In this document: positions 20,342 through 31,567 of the stretch, piece after piece
How the letters are laid out: each line of letters opens with the position of its first letter
How positions within the stretch are numbered: the first letter of the stretch is position 1
Made by a program: the position numbers and the translations under genes
Origin: Triparma columacea
Lineage: Eukaryota; Sar; Bolidophyceae; Parmales; Triparmaceae
DNA length: 48,309 nucleotides
Direction: 5' to 3'
NCBI GenBank assembly: GCA_030267965.1
Contig: BRYA01000154.1
Coordinates: forward strand, 35,654 to 83,962
The notes under the pieces: generated by a model
What the model was told of the DNA's origin: nothing
The model's input: only the letters and a program-made list of their open reading frames with translations
Databases searched by the model: none

Positions 20342-20442
20342 TTAATGTGTATATCGTAGGCTTTAAATGCGTGAAAGAACTTGGGAGCTGAACTTATTTC
20401 TTTACCTGGTAGTCTGGAGTAGGCAAAAACAACTGAAAAGGG

Positions 20443-22531
20443 ATGTCTAAGAAGGGTTCGATCGACAATCCTATTGAATTGTCGTCATCACCTGTTAAAA
20501 CTAAGGCCACAGAGGTTATAATGGTTGACGACGATTCAGATTCGGAGGAGAATGAGCGGGGCCTCGAGTCCAAAAACCCCTCTCAGCCCAAAAAACCCCT
20601 CTCTTCTCCAATGCCTTCCTCTTCGTCCACACCCTCATTGTTGAACAAGGAACAGGCCGAGATCTTGAAATATGTAAACCGTCCAGAATCTCCATCTATT
20701 TTTATAACCGGGAGCGCTGGCGTCGGAAAGTCCTTCCTACTCCAAGAAATTATCAAGTCAAGGAAGGCAAGGTGGTCTGGGAGTGCTGGTGCAGTGGCAA
20801 TCACAGCACCTACTGGAATAGCGGCTTCAAATATCGGCGGTAGGACGATACACTCGTTCGCTGGGATTGGGCTGGGTAAGGGTGATGAAGAGAAGATCAT
20901 CAAGAAGGCTGCCTACGCCAAGACGTCGAGGTGAGAGAGGAGAGAAGCGACACGACCAAAGCGAAGTGACGAATGAGGCGACCAATAAAGTTTCGCACAC
21001 GCCTTCAGGTATTTCTCTCATCTCTTCCTCCCCCCCCCCCCCCAGAGAACGGTGGTGGCTTTGCGAGACCCTCGTAATCGACGAGATCTCCATGCTCGAC
21101 TCGTCGCTTTTTGAGATGCTCTCTCAAATAGCTCAGGAAGTCAAACAAAATAATAGGCCTTTTGGAGGGATTCAGCTTATCCTCTCAGGTGACTTTTACC
21201 AGCTCCCGCCAGTCAAAGGTCGGTTTGCATTCACGTCTCCTCTTTGGGCGCAGGCGGAGTTGCGATCTTTTGTGCTGAAGGAGGTCATCAGGCAGCGGGG
21301 GGATAGCAAATTCGTCAATTTGTTGAATGTGAGGAAGGGGATTGGGGAGTGAAGTGGAGGGTGACTTTAGCGAAAGGGAGGAGGAGGAAACTAGGGAAAA
21401 CTGAAAACTAATCCAAACGACCCGCCCTCCCCCACGCAGAAATTTAGAACTGGTCAAATTGGGTCTTTGGAACTCGACGACATCAACGAGTGCCATGAAG
21501 ACGTGTTTAAGGGTTTCCCTAATGATGGCATTCTACCCACCAAGTTGTACTGCAAGAACCGCGACGTTGATGCTGAAAACAGGTGGGAAATGGGTGGGGA
21601 GGGAGGCCGAAGACGTCCTGCACACTGCCATGTGGGTGGTCCACCCCCATCCTGTCCCAAGTCCTACCCCCAACCATACAAGTCAAATAGACTTTCTCAT
21701 CCCCCCCCTTAACTCCCCATCGCCACCAGGCACCATCTCGCGGAACTGAAGACGAAACCGATCACTTTCCGGTCCCGTGATGTATGGAAGGGAAATAACC
21801 GGAAGAAGTTCGAAATTGATTTCTTGTTGCAGCAAATACAGCGGAAGGTGAATGACATGATTTGTCTCAAGGTGGGGTGCCAGGTGAGAATGTAGCGATG
21901 ACGTCAAGGGTAGCTTTTATGCTTGTCTTAAGACTCGCTTCGCTCATCGCCTCGCTCATCTCATCTCCCACTAAATAACGCAACGCTCCTCCTCCCAAAG
22001 GTGATGTGTCTAAAGAATTTACCAAATGAGGATCTGGTCAACGGCTCGAGAGGTGTCGTCGTAGGATTTGAAGGCAATGGCCCTGCGTATCCCATTGTAA
22101 AGTGGACCGGCGACATGACCTCCACCGTCAAGCCAGCAATTTTCGATCAAGGCGTGAGCGGCCTCCTCCTTCAACGCATGCAGCTGCCTCTGAAGCTAGC
22201 GTGGGCCCTCACGATCCATAAATGCCAAGGAATGACAATTTCGCGGGCTGAAATGAAACTATCCGATGCCTTCGAGTCAGGTCAGGCCTACGTTGCCTTG
22301 AGCAGAATCGAGAGCAAGGATGGCTTGAAGTTGACGGGCGAGAGGGTCACGCAAAAGGACGTCAGGACTAATGCCGCCGTGACAAAGTTCTACGCTACTC
22401 TCGATAACCAGCAAGGGGGTGGCGAGAAGAGAAAAGCTGAGGGGGGGGGATCCAGCAAACCCCACTCGGCAAAACGCAAGGATCATCATGACGTCGGGGA
22501 TGACCAATACTGCATGGGAGACACGTTTTAA
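20443..22531 (+). CDS. PIF1: PIF1-family 5'-3' DNA helicase
   Basis: Five exons, 20443-20930, 21046-21328, 21440-21582, 21730-21883 and 22001-22531, give 532 residues; every junction keeps frame (phases 2, 0, 2, 0). PIF1 helicases unwind DNA and G-quadruplexes in the nucleus and mitochondria. Motif I is ITGSAGVGKSFLL, motif Ia ITAPTGIAASNIGGRTIHSF, motif II TLVIDEISMLD, and motif III LILSGDFYQLPPV. The C-terminal RecA-like motifs include LAWALTIHKCQGMTI and QAYVALSRIESKDGL. The N-terminal 75 residues are disordered and acidic (VDDDSDSEENE), with a Pro/Ser stretch. The C-tail is basic (KRKAEG, SAKRKDHH), like a nuclear-localisation signal. It is head to head with the methyltransferase gene at 100 bp. 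Exon 2's left edge follows a run of C and is the least certain boundary (alternative AG 2 bp further). Confidence 0.93.
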
Positions 22532-22667
22532 AGGCTAAAACGCGGCGTTTGTTGCTTGCATACTGCTTTTTTGTCAACCAAAAACCAAAAAATATTTTCT
22601 GCCGAACAAATACTGTAAAATTTCAGTTTTTTTCTCGTGCACACCGACCTGGACAGTTAGAGTGTCC

Positions 22668-25600
22668 ATGGTTCTATCTGATGGGTCCGGGGGATTCGGT
22701 CCCACTCAATCGACTGACCGTTCCGAAAGATCAAAAGCGAAGAGCACGGGAAGTCGGGTTTCCTCTGCATCACCTAAAATACTCAAGCGAGGAGTAACAT
22801 CAAGGCGAGAGTCTGTAGAAAAGGACTTGAAGGTAAGGAACTTTTGTGTATTGTGTTCGTCTGTGGTATGTGATTCGTATCCTGTATAAATTGTGCGCTA
22901 TTTGAGTTGTAAAGCCTTACTTTGGACACATTCATTCATTCATTCATGCTTTCCCTCGTGGAACCCCTCTGCCTTTGCTGACCCACTCCGCGCGCAGAAA
23001 GTCTTGCACAGCGTGAAAAGCGTGAGTCCGACGTTTTTGAATGTTCCCACCTCTGTTGTACCGGTATCTGGGAGTTTACAGGCTTCACCCTCTCAGACTA
23101 CAAAGAAGGTGGAAGGCCCGAGGGTCAGCTTCAAGTCTGACACTGGTGAAGGCGCGCCCTCTGACGATGGTGTCAGACTTTCGTTGTCTTCGCTACAAAG
23201 ACACAACGAGAATTCTGAAAAAGAGCGACGGGTTTCATTAACTAAGAAGCGAAGTCCCTCCCCTTCAGAGCAAGATGAATTGCCTGTGATTCTCAATAAC
23301 GCAATGAGGCGACTAACTGAACGAACCCCCAACCTTCCTGTCCTCGGGGGGAGCAGGCGAGGATCTGCAGCTTTCTCGTTGACAGAGGGGGGGAATAAGT
23401 TTCTCAACCCTGGACCAGGGAATATCAATCCGTCAAGAAACAGTCAGGTAAGAAAAGACGAGAATCGAAGGACGAGCTGATAAAGCCTGCACTGTCTAAA
23501 AAGTCCGCTCGAGCTTGCACCTTGAGACAAGACGCTCACCTTATATTACTCCCATTCTTTTTGCTCGTCACAGAGGATGGAGAGGAAAAGCTTGAACAAG
23601 GGGTTCTCTAAAAAGTCCATTGGTGCAGCATCGAATCAACCACTACATCGTGCATCTTCTCGTAAGTTGCACATGGGCCAGCAGCTGCAGGTGAATAATG
23701 CCAGACGCCCTAAGGTGGTAAGGCACGCGACGCAGTTGGACATGCTCAATAAACTGAAACGAATGGCGCCCTTTGACGCTGCCGCCGAGCATGAATTCTT
23801 AGTCAACATGTACAAGCTGCGAGGATCGTACATTTCTGAGGGTGGTGGGTTAGCAACGGGAAGACAGTCGAGTGGTTTCAACTCATATATAGAATCAATT
23901 GGCGAGGAAAGGCGTGGAAGCGTGTCCGAGAAAATCTTTGAGAAGATCAGCGCTGGTGTAAAGGTCAAGGTGGACGGACAACGGAGCAACATTGTTCCGA
24001 GCACAAAGAAGAATAACATCGTGACGACCCGAGAAGGATACCGCTATGTTTTCCTTCCCGCAGATATCGCTAGATGGGAGAGCTTCGTCGCGATGCTGGT
24101 CTCCATTCAGATGCTACTCCTGCCCTACCTAGTGAGCTTTGATGTTAACCTCGGGGAAACATTCCAAATGGTTGAGTTTGTGGTTGACATCGTGTTCTGC
24201 GTAGACCTAGTTCTGCAGTTCAACGTTGCGTACGAGATCTTTGGGCTAGAAGGGTTAGGCTCGGTATCGATTGAGCATCGCACGATGGGAGTCGATGCCA
24301 CAAAATTCTACGAGACGAGAAGGCGAATGATCAGCATGAACTACTTAAGAGGATGGTTCTTTGTTGACTTCATTGCCATAATCCCGCTACTACTCAAGTC
24401 GCAGACCGAACTTTCTCTGACAAAGACGCTCAGACTTCCCCGCCTTTTCAGGTTGCTCAAGGTGGCAAGGGTCTTTAGGTCGTTGAAGAGCAACTCGAAG
24501 TTGAGACGTTTCCTCCTCTACAGCAAGTACACGTCGGCATTTAGGTTGATCGGTTTGATAGTAGGCATCTTTGTCTTTAATCACTTCTTAGCCTGCATAT
24601 GGTGGGCAGTGGCCAAGGAAAGCATTGAGGAGACAAAACTCGAGAACGACAGCAGTAGCTCTTACTTCACTGCGTACTCCCAATCGGTGTTGTTGATGAT
24701 GGGGGAGAGGTTGGATCTAACAACGAACGCCTCCAAAATCTTCTCCATCATCATCATCATCTTTACTAGCATTTTCGTGGCCGTTCTTTTCGGAGAGGTC
24801 GCCATGTTGGTGACGAGCTTCAATGCTAATAGTCAAAAGTACCAGACGAAAATGACGGAGCTCTATGAAGCCATGGACACCATGGGGCTACCTGCCACGT
24901 TACAGGAGAGAGTTCTGCAATTTTACGACTTCCTGTGGCTCAAGCATCACTCCCTTGATGGTAAGATTGCAATGGCGTCCTTCTTTGATGAGCTCTCGCC
25001 CAACCTTTCCAAGGAGATCCACATGTGCATGTACAAGGAGATGCTCCTCAACGTTGGTTTCTTCCGAGAGTTTACAGCCGACGTTATCCATCACCTCGTC
25101 ATGTCTCTTGAAACGAAGATTTTCATGCCCAGGGACTACGTCATTTCCGTCGGCGAATGCGGGACGGACATGTTCTTCATTGACTACGGGAAGGCTGAGG
25201 TGTTCTTAAAACATACTCACGTAAAGACACTCAAGAAGAATGACTATTTTGGCGAGATTGCTCTTATCACGGACGTCAGACGAACAGCCTCCGTCCAAGC
25301 GAGCTCATTCTTACAAGTCGTTTGCCTAAAAAGGGAAGACTTTGAGGCTTGCGCAGAGGATATGACGGTGGAGGGAAGGCAAAGGGTCCTTGCTCACATT
25401 TTGAAGCAGTACTACGGCAAGGACATCCTGCAGAGGTGTAGTGAACCCGATTTCGTTTACGAAAATAGCGAATCACAGGGTGCTGATATAGATGATGAAA
25501 CGATGGACATGTTCAGTGATGAATTTGATCCCCTTCATCCGCACATCGCTGCAGAGGAGGAGGAAATTGCAGGAATGATGGATTCAGACCTGGCCACCAT

Positions 25601-25946
25601 TCAGAGGATTGAGCTTGTGGAAAACCATGTGGAAAACATTAACAACAAGCTTGACAAGCTCGTAAATTTAACCATCAAAGCCATGGCATCGTCGGACATG
25701 TGGAAAATGAGAGGGGCCCACGACGAGGCAACGAAAGGCTTGAGCGTTCAGAAGGAATTGGAAGGAGCACCAGGAAGAGTTGTTATGGGCGAATCGAGCG
25801 GCTTGGGGCTTGGGGGGGATGAGGCGCTACGGAAAAGATTGCAGACGGCCCCCGACGAAGGAGGGGGGGGGGACGAGAGTGAGGGATCGATGAGCCCGGA
25901 AGCCAGAATGCTACGAAAAACGGTTTCTGGGGGAACATCAAGCTAG
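22668..25946 (+). CDS. Voltage-gated cation channel with cyclic-nucleotide-binding domain (CNG/HCN/EAG class)
   Basis: Three exons, 22668-22832, 22998-23447 and 23574-25946 (all phase 0), give 995 residues. The first 340 residues are Ser/Arg-rich and cytoplasmic. Six spans follow: S1 FVAMLVSIQMLLLPYLVSF; S2 MVEFVVDIVFCVDLVLQF; S3 WFFVDFIAIIPLLL; S4 with basic residues every third place (TLRLPRLFRLLKVARVFRSL); S5 LIGLIVGIFVFNHFLACIWW; S6 IFSIIIIIFTSIFVAVLF. A C-linker and a CNB domain (YFGEIALITDVRRTASVQA) retain the Glu and Arg that hold the cyclic nucleotide phosphate. The pore loop reads SVLLMMGERLDLTTN, with no GYG potassium filter, so selectivity is probably not classical potassium. A disordered acidic tail ends the protein. 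Located in plasma or internal membranes. Confidence 0.92.
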
Positions 25947-25986
25947 GGCTTTTGTGTAAAAAAATAATTCCTAAGTCAAAACTGAT

Positions 25987-28298
25987 TCAGTCATCATTAT
26001 CTTTTTTTATTTGAATGAAGAGGGGAACAAGTCTGCGATAAGCGGAGCGAAGGGCGGAAATCGTTGCGTTAGATAATAAGTCTAGGTGCCTTGCAACGCT
26101 TGCAACATGGTTGTTGTGACGGTTGCACTGTTGCTCTATGTCCATTCTCACCTCTTCTCCTGGCCTGCGGTTTCCGTCCCAGCTGCGACCCAACAATCTC
26201 TGAGCCCACAGCCCGTCCGTGTTACCCAAGCTACTAGGTTGGACCCCGCTGATCGTCTTCCCGCTGATCCCCCCCCAGGCCATGCCCCGGTTGAAGACGT
26301 GAGAGTTGTTGTTCACGTGGGTGATTAGGATGGAGGCCGCGACCTCGTCGATGGCGAACTCCTGCACGTACACGCCCACGTTGAGGCTGTAGTGGGACAC
26401 GTAGTGCTGGAGAGTTGACTGGAGAGGAGGGTTGGAGGGCGGGGGGGCAGAGGGGGGGGTGCAGAGGGCGTAAGGCCTGCGGCGAGCGAAGAGGGAAAGA
26501 AGAGGGAGCAAAGTTTGTAAATTGTTATGTATGTTTGAATTGGGAGCATTATGAATTGCCTTGCTTGACCAATTCTCACCTCAGTTTGTAGTTCGTCTTG
26601 ATCTCCTCCGAACCGCCATTGGCCCACAACTGCCGGAAGGAGCTCGTGACTGCGCTTTTAATTTTTCTAGGTGTGTTGGGGAACTCCCAGAGCATCGAGC
26701 CCCCATTGAAGAAGATCGTGTCGTCCTTCTTGATCCAGCCCTTGTGCAGGGCCCTCTGGAGGTCCCCACACGTGTGGAAGAAGAACACCTCCTCGACGCC
26801 GGTTCCTACAAGGGTCGCGATTCCTCGAAGTTCAGAAATTACGAATGATCCCACCCCAGTTACTGCGATATTTTTTTCGCGCATGTGAAGGACGAGGTCG
26901 GCCCAGATTCGCTTGGGGACGTAGCGGGATTTCAGGTCGAGGAAAAGTTTCAAGGGCTGCTTGGTGATCTTCTGGATACCAGCAAGAGCGCTTTCGAGGG
27001 TGAGCTCGTCTTCCTCCAGATCGTTGAAGTAATTGGGGGGGGGCATTGGGAGGGAGGTGGAGGGAGGTTGGGAAGTCGAAACTCCAAGGGACAGCGCGCG
27101 AGCGTACAGTTGGATCCAGGACACTGCGGTCATGCCACCGCCGAGGGACTTTTTGGACCTCTGCCAAAGAAAGAGTAGCATGCGAGGGAATTCCGGCGAG
27201 GGAATTCGTTAGTCAAGTAGATACGGTAAGGCGCCACAAAACAATTCTCACCTTGACGCGGTTGAAGTTGGCAGCCGAGAAGACACCAGCCTGCTCTATG
27301 ACTAGCTGCGGAGTCGAGCCGTGGGCGATCATCATGGTTTCAAAGAGGAGGCTAAGATTTTGGGTGGTGGGGTGATCGCCGACGAGCCTCACGTGGTTGG
27401 GGGATAAAAATACGTCCCATTCTATGATGATATCGGGGTTCGAGGCAGAGGGGGAGGAGCGGGGGGAAGAGGAGGAGGAGGAGGAGGAGGGGGAGGAGGG
27501 GGAGGAGGGGGAGGAGGGGGAGGAGTAAACGGGGAGATGGGGAGGTGAGGAAGGAGGAGACGACGTATTGCCGAGAAGGGGGAAGGTTTCGACTTCCTCG
27601 GGCGAGGCCACCTCGGGTGAGGCCACCGCAGAAAGAGTTGGGTCGGGTTGGGTGACGAAGAGGTCTTCACTGCTTTCGGGAGGCTCGAGATCAAGCGACT
27701 TTATCGTCCCGAAGGCACAGCACACTGGGTTGTTTTCAGCCCAATGAATGAGGTAGTGGCTTCGGGAGAAGACTCGGCGGGCGACCTCGCAGTAGACGTC
27801 CGGCATCAGCTGAAGGAGGATCTGTAGCCAACGATCGATGGAGAGCATGAAAGGGGCAGCCCCAAAGAAGCCACCGTGTGAATACGGTATGTTGCAGAGG
27901 TTAGGGATGTCGATGGAGTCTTCCGACATGCTGATAGCTCTCCTCGTCCGCTTTTTGTTGAACCTTTTCTCCGCCCTATTCACCCTCCTGTTGTTGACCC
28001 CCTCTCTTATCCTCCACATGACCTGGCGGCGGAACTCCCTGAAGGTCCTGTTGGCAGACGTTACGTCCGAGTCCGTCGACTTTTGAAGCCAGATGCGCCG
28101 CCGGTACCTGATGTATCTCAGGAGGAAGTAGAGCGTTACTAAAGACAGGGGCAGGGAAAGGGAGAGATAGTAAACCAATCCCATGCATATGGCGATCAGA
28201 CAGAATTGGAAGTAGAAAGAGAGGAGAGGGTTATCAACGTAGATAGGATAGTCACCATTATCCGCGTGCTGCGGGGGAGGGTCCATCAAGCTTGACAT
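25987..28298 (-). CDS. Large membrane protein of unknown family
   Basis: Minus-strand exons 28298-27252, 27160-26580 and 26476-25987 (phases 0, 2) give 705 residues. Two closely spaced membrane segments lie at about 25-63 (FYFQFCLIAICMGLVYYL, LVTLYFLLRYI), followed by an Arg-rich juxtamembrane region and a folded domain (about 130-215). A Ser/Pro run (about 255-290) is coded by GGAGGAGGG triplets. The C-terminal half is a structured domain with NPDIIIEWDVFL, LVIEQAGVFSAANFNRVK, KNIAVTGVGSFVISELRG and DDTIFFNGGSMLWEFP. The last exon may be shorter: a good donor at 26151 (GTGAGA) and acceptor before 26032 would replace the final basic tail with a short one ending at 25998. The N-terminal start is the first ATG (MSSLMDPPPQHADN). 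I recognise no family. Confidence 0.7.
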
Positions 28299-28559
28299 GG
28301 TGGCAGCACCGAAGTTGCAGCAAGGAAGCTTTTTTGGGGGGGGTTCTAGAGGTAAATGCGGGGTTTATGTTTGGAAGGTGGGGGAAAGGTCCCGTTTCAG
28401 GGAGATAATACCGCAAAATTGAAGATTTTAGTAGATGAGTGGAATATATTGCGATTTCTCAGTTCTATTTGGGCCCTTTTGCAGAACCGAAATTCTGGAC
28501 GAGAACCGAGACAGATTTCTCGTGTTTCATCGAGTCATAACCAGGATTCACCAGCAGGA

Positions 28560-29578
28560 ATGTTTCGTGTCGTTATTTACCTCTTATTGGCCGCCTCGTC
28601 TGTATCATTCAATTTTAATGTACATAAGAGTTGCTTTAAATGTCAATCCTCTAACCAGGGAGTACAGAGACTGCCTGAGTCGCAACTCGGCAGCGAAGTC
28701 AGGGCCATGAAATACACCCAAATAAGACATCATCAGAGCATCAGGGTCGACTCAAGGCATCAAAAGACAAGATTGGGGGCGGTCGACGGTCAGTCGATAT
28801 TCGACCTTGCTTCCAGCTTCATTGCAGACACCGCAGCCCCTGCTCTCCCTTTCCAGGACAGTGAGATTACCAGTTACTCAAAATCGTCCTACTACGCGAC
28901 CCTCGCACTCTATGGGTTGTCGTTCCCTGGCCTGTGGTCGACGATCAAGCGGAGCACGAAGGCCAAGGTCAAGAGGAAGACCTACGAGTGTGAGGGGGAG
29001 GGAGTTGGGGGGAGGAATGTGAGGTAAGATGGGGTGGGCTGGTGGGGTTATGGGCGCGCGGGGGCGGGGGGGAGGGTGGAAGACGATTGATCGCGCAATT
29101 GAATGTTGATATCTTACTTTTAAACCCCTATCCCTTCACCAGAACTGTGGCAGGGGAAATCATGGCATACATGAAGGCCAACAATTACGAGGTCGTGGAC
29201 GCGGGCGAGACCATCACCTTCAAGGGGCTGGTTCCCAAGTCCAAGTCCCAAGCCTTCTTCCTGACCTTCTGCACGGCCCTTTGCCTGGCCTCACTAGCAC
29301 TGGTGCTGCAGATCCAGTTCATCGACGCAAAGATGCCCGTCACGGGGGGGGATATCAACTGGTTCTACATGGTGGCCCTTAGCCCTTACGCCGGGGTCTA
29401 TTACTGGAGAAGCGGAGACAGGGAGGACAACTTTGAGCTTAAACTGGTGGAGGCTGACGATTTGAGCAAGGTGGAGATCAATGTTTTGGGCGACGAGGAG
29501 GAGATCGACAGGATGTGGAGAACTCTGAATTTCGTGGAGCAGGGCATGGTCAAGGTTGAGGGTCTACTGGCAGAGTGA
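28560..29578 (+). CDS. CCB1: CCB1-like cytochrome b6 cofactor (heme ci) assembly protein
   Basis: Two exons, 28560-29023 and 29143-29578 (phase 2), give 299 residues. In plants and green algae CCB1 is a thylakoid membrane protein needed to attach heme ci covalently to cytochrome b6. From memory of the family, three segments match it: TLALYGLSFPGLWSTIKRS, VAGEIMAYMKANNYEVVDAGETITFKG (as separate blocks) and NWFYMVALSPYAGVYYW. Two to three membrane spans are visible, including FFLTFCTALCLASLALVLQI. The N-terminus MFRVVIYLLLAASSVSF is a signal peptide ending at Ser-Phe, the usual entry signal for a complex plastid. Head to head with the large membrane protein gene (261 bp). Confidence 0.85.
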
Positions 29579-29823
29579 GAGGGAGAGCTAAGGAGGGTGT
29601 TTTTTTTTGCTGTGAAAGTGACCAGCTCATTTTTTAAAGGTTCGTTCTGGTTTATCATTGAGGTTTTTCTATGAGCGGACGTGGAACATTGAACCCATAT
29701 AACGCCGATGTATGCAACATTGGCGACCTAAATCAACGAGATGCCACTTAATGAATTATTTTCTCTCCTCCACCCGAACCTTCTCACCCATTTCTTTCCC
29801 ATTTCTTTCCCTGCTCTAGAACC

Positions 29824-31567
29824 ATGACTTCCATTGGTGCAGGCACGACCTTCAAGGTCGTTAAGAAGGCGTCAAAAACTCCCCCCAGCAAATCGCCTAA
29901 CATGAGCCGAAATTCTTCGTCCAACTCGTTGTATTCTCTTGGAGGTACTAGGAAGATGTCCAGGAAGCCCTCATCGAACAACTTGACTGAACAGATCAGG
30001 GGCATTGCTTCACAGCTGGAGGGTGTCAAGCTCTCGACCGAGGCGCAGCTCGCTGGGCTGAAACTCATGGAGGTAAAGGAGGGCGAGGCTATGATGAAGA
30101 ATCTGCTCGATGATGCGTTGGGTGTCGAAAGGTTTAACCCGAACCCTCACACTGCGAGTGACACCAAGAGTAGGGGAGGCGCAGCTGCGGACTTGGCCAA
30201 GGGCATGAGCGTCCTGGGAGTTTTGAACTTGAAGAGGATGGGCATTCTCAAGACCATCAAGGGACACCTGACGCACCCTAACCCGCCCGTGAATGCGCTG
30301 GAGGGCTCCCTCCTCGTTGTACGCGGCCTCTGCGAGAGCTGCGGCTCCAAGGCCGAGCCCTTCGTGATGCCCCTTTTGGGCTACATCCTCAAGTGCTCCT
30401 CTCACAACTCCGGGGCCATCCGCGATGCCGCAGAGGACACCGCCAGGGCCATGATGGTCCTTCTCAACACTCACGCCATCTGTTTGGTTGTCCCCGTCCT
30501 CTTCAAAGCGTTCGCGGACCCCGAGTGGAGGGTGAAGGAGAATGCCCTCAACAGGCTTTCCCAGATCGCTAGGTGAGGGAGGCAGAGCGAAGAGCGAAGC
30601 TCGTGCGGCGAGCAAAGCAACCCGCAGAAAGTGTTTTAGACTACGACGTGTCATGAGTATGGCGGGCCTTATTGCTAACCCCCTTCGGTCGTCGCTTTTC
30701 CCCTCTCCCGCTCGTTGCCTCGCTCATTGTAGCCTCAGCCCCATGGACGTCAGCGTGTTACTCCCCAAGATCCTGCCAAAGATCACCCCCATGGTCTGGG
30801 ACACAAAACCCCAGGTCTCGAAGTGCGCCGCCAAGACGATCCTCGAATGCTGCAACACCAACCTCAACCCCGATGTCAAGGGCGCCATCCCCGCAATAGT
30901 GGCGGCCATTTGCAAGCCCACCCAGACCGTCAAGGCAATCGAGAGCCTCATGCACACTACCTTTGTCGTTTCTGTCGATGCTGCCACGCTCTCTATACTC
31001 TGCCCCATTTTGTCAAGGGGGCTGAAGGAGAAGTCCACAAACGTCAAGCGAATGTGCTCTATCGTCATCGAGAACATGAGCAAGCTCGTGGACTCCCCAA
31101 CCGCGGTGGCTCCATTCGGGAAGCTTCTTGTCCCAGAGTTGAAGAAGGTCTGCGAAAACGTCCAGTTTGAGGAAATCCGCGATGTCGCCATTGCGGCCCT
31201 CAAGACCCTAACCAAGGCCTTGGGACATAGCTCGGTGGAGGAGGCAACAGAAAAATACGCGAATGACATGGCCGAAGAGAGTAGGAGGCTGGACGAGGAG
31301 CAGAAGGCGATAGAGGACGAGAGGGCCGCCCTTGGTGCCAAGATCAAGGAAGAGGAGCAGCAGGAACTCGAGGAGAGGAGAAAGTTCAAGGAGGCCATGG
31401 ACGCTGCAAGGAAGCTAGAGAAGCTCAAGGAAGATGAGGACAAAGCCAGACTGGAGAAGGAGGCTAAGGAGAAGGACAAGGCCAAAAAGAGCACCAAGAA
31501 GGGCGGCAAGTGTCAGGGCTGCGGCTTGAAGAAGTGCAAGAAATCGTGCCTCTTTTTCACCGGTTAG
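29824..31567 (+). CDS. eEF3-like HEAT-repeat protein lacking ABC cassettes
   Basis: Two exons, 29824-30572 and 30733-31567 (phase 2), give 527 residues. The first 70 residues are Ser/Lys-rich and disordered. About 75-430 consists of HEAT-type helical pairs. The stretch around WDTKPQVSKCAAKTILEC, LSILCPILSRGLKEKSTNVKR and NMSKLVDSPTAVAPFGKLL closely resembles the HEAT domain of elongation factor 3 and Gcn1. There are no Walker motifs downstream: the protein continues as a Glu/Lys/Arg coiled coil (about 435-505) and stops after a Cys-rich end (GGKCQGCGLKKCKKSC). It therefore cannot hydrolyse ATP as eEF3 does. It may bind ribosomes or act in Gcn1/Gcn20-like signalling; that is inference. Confidence 0.8.

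Noticed and set aside
20443..22531. Apparent frameshifts and stops breaking the helicase into pieces (pseudogene?)
   Set aside because: Each break has a donor and acceptor with matching phase, and the PIF1 motifs read continuously when joined.
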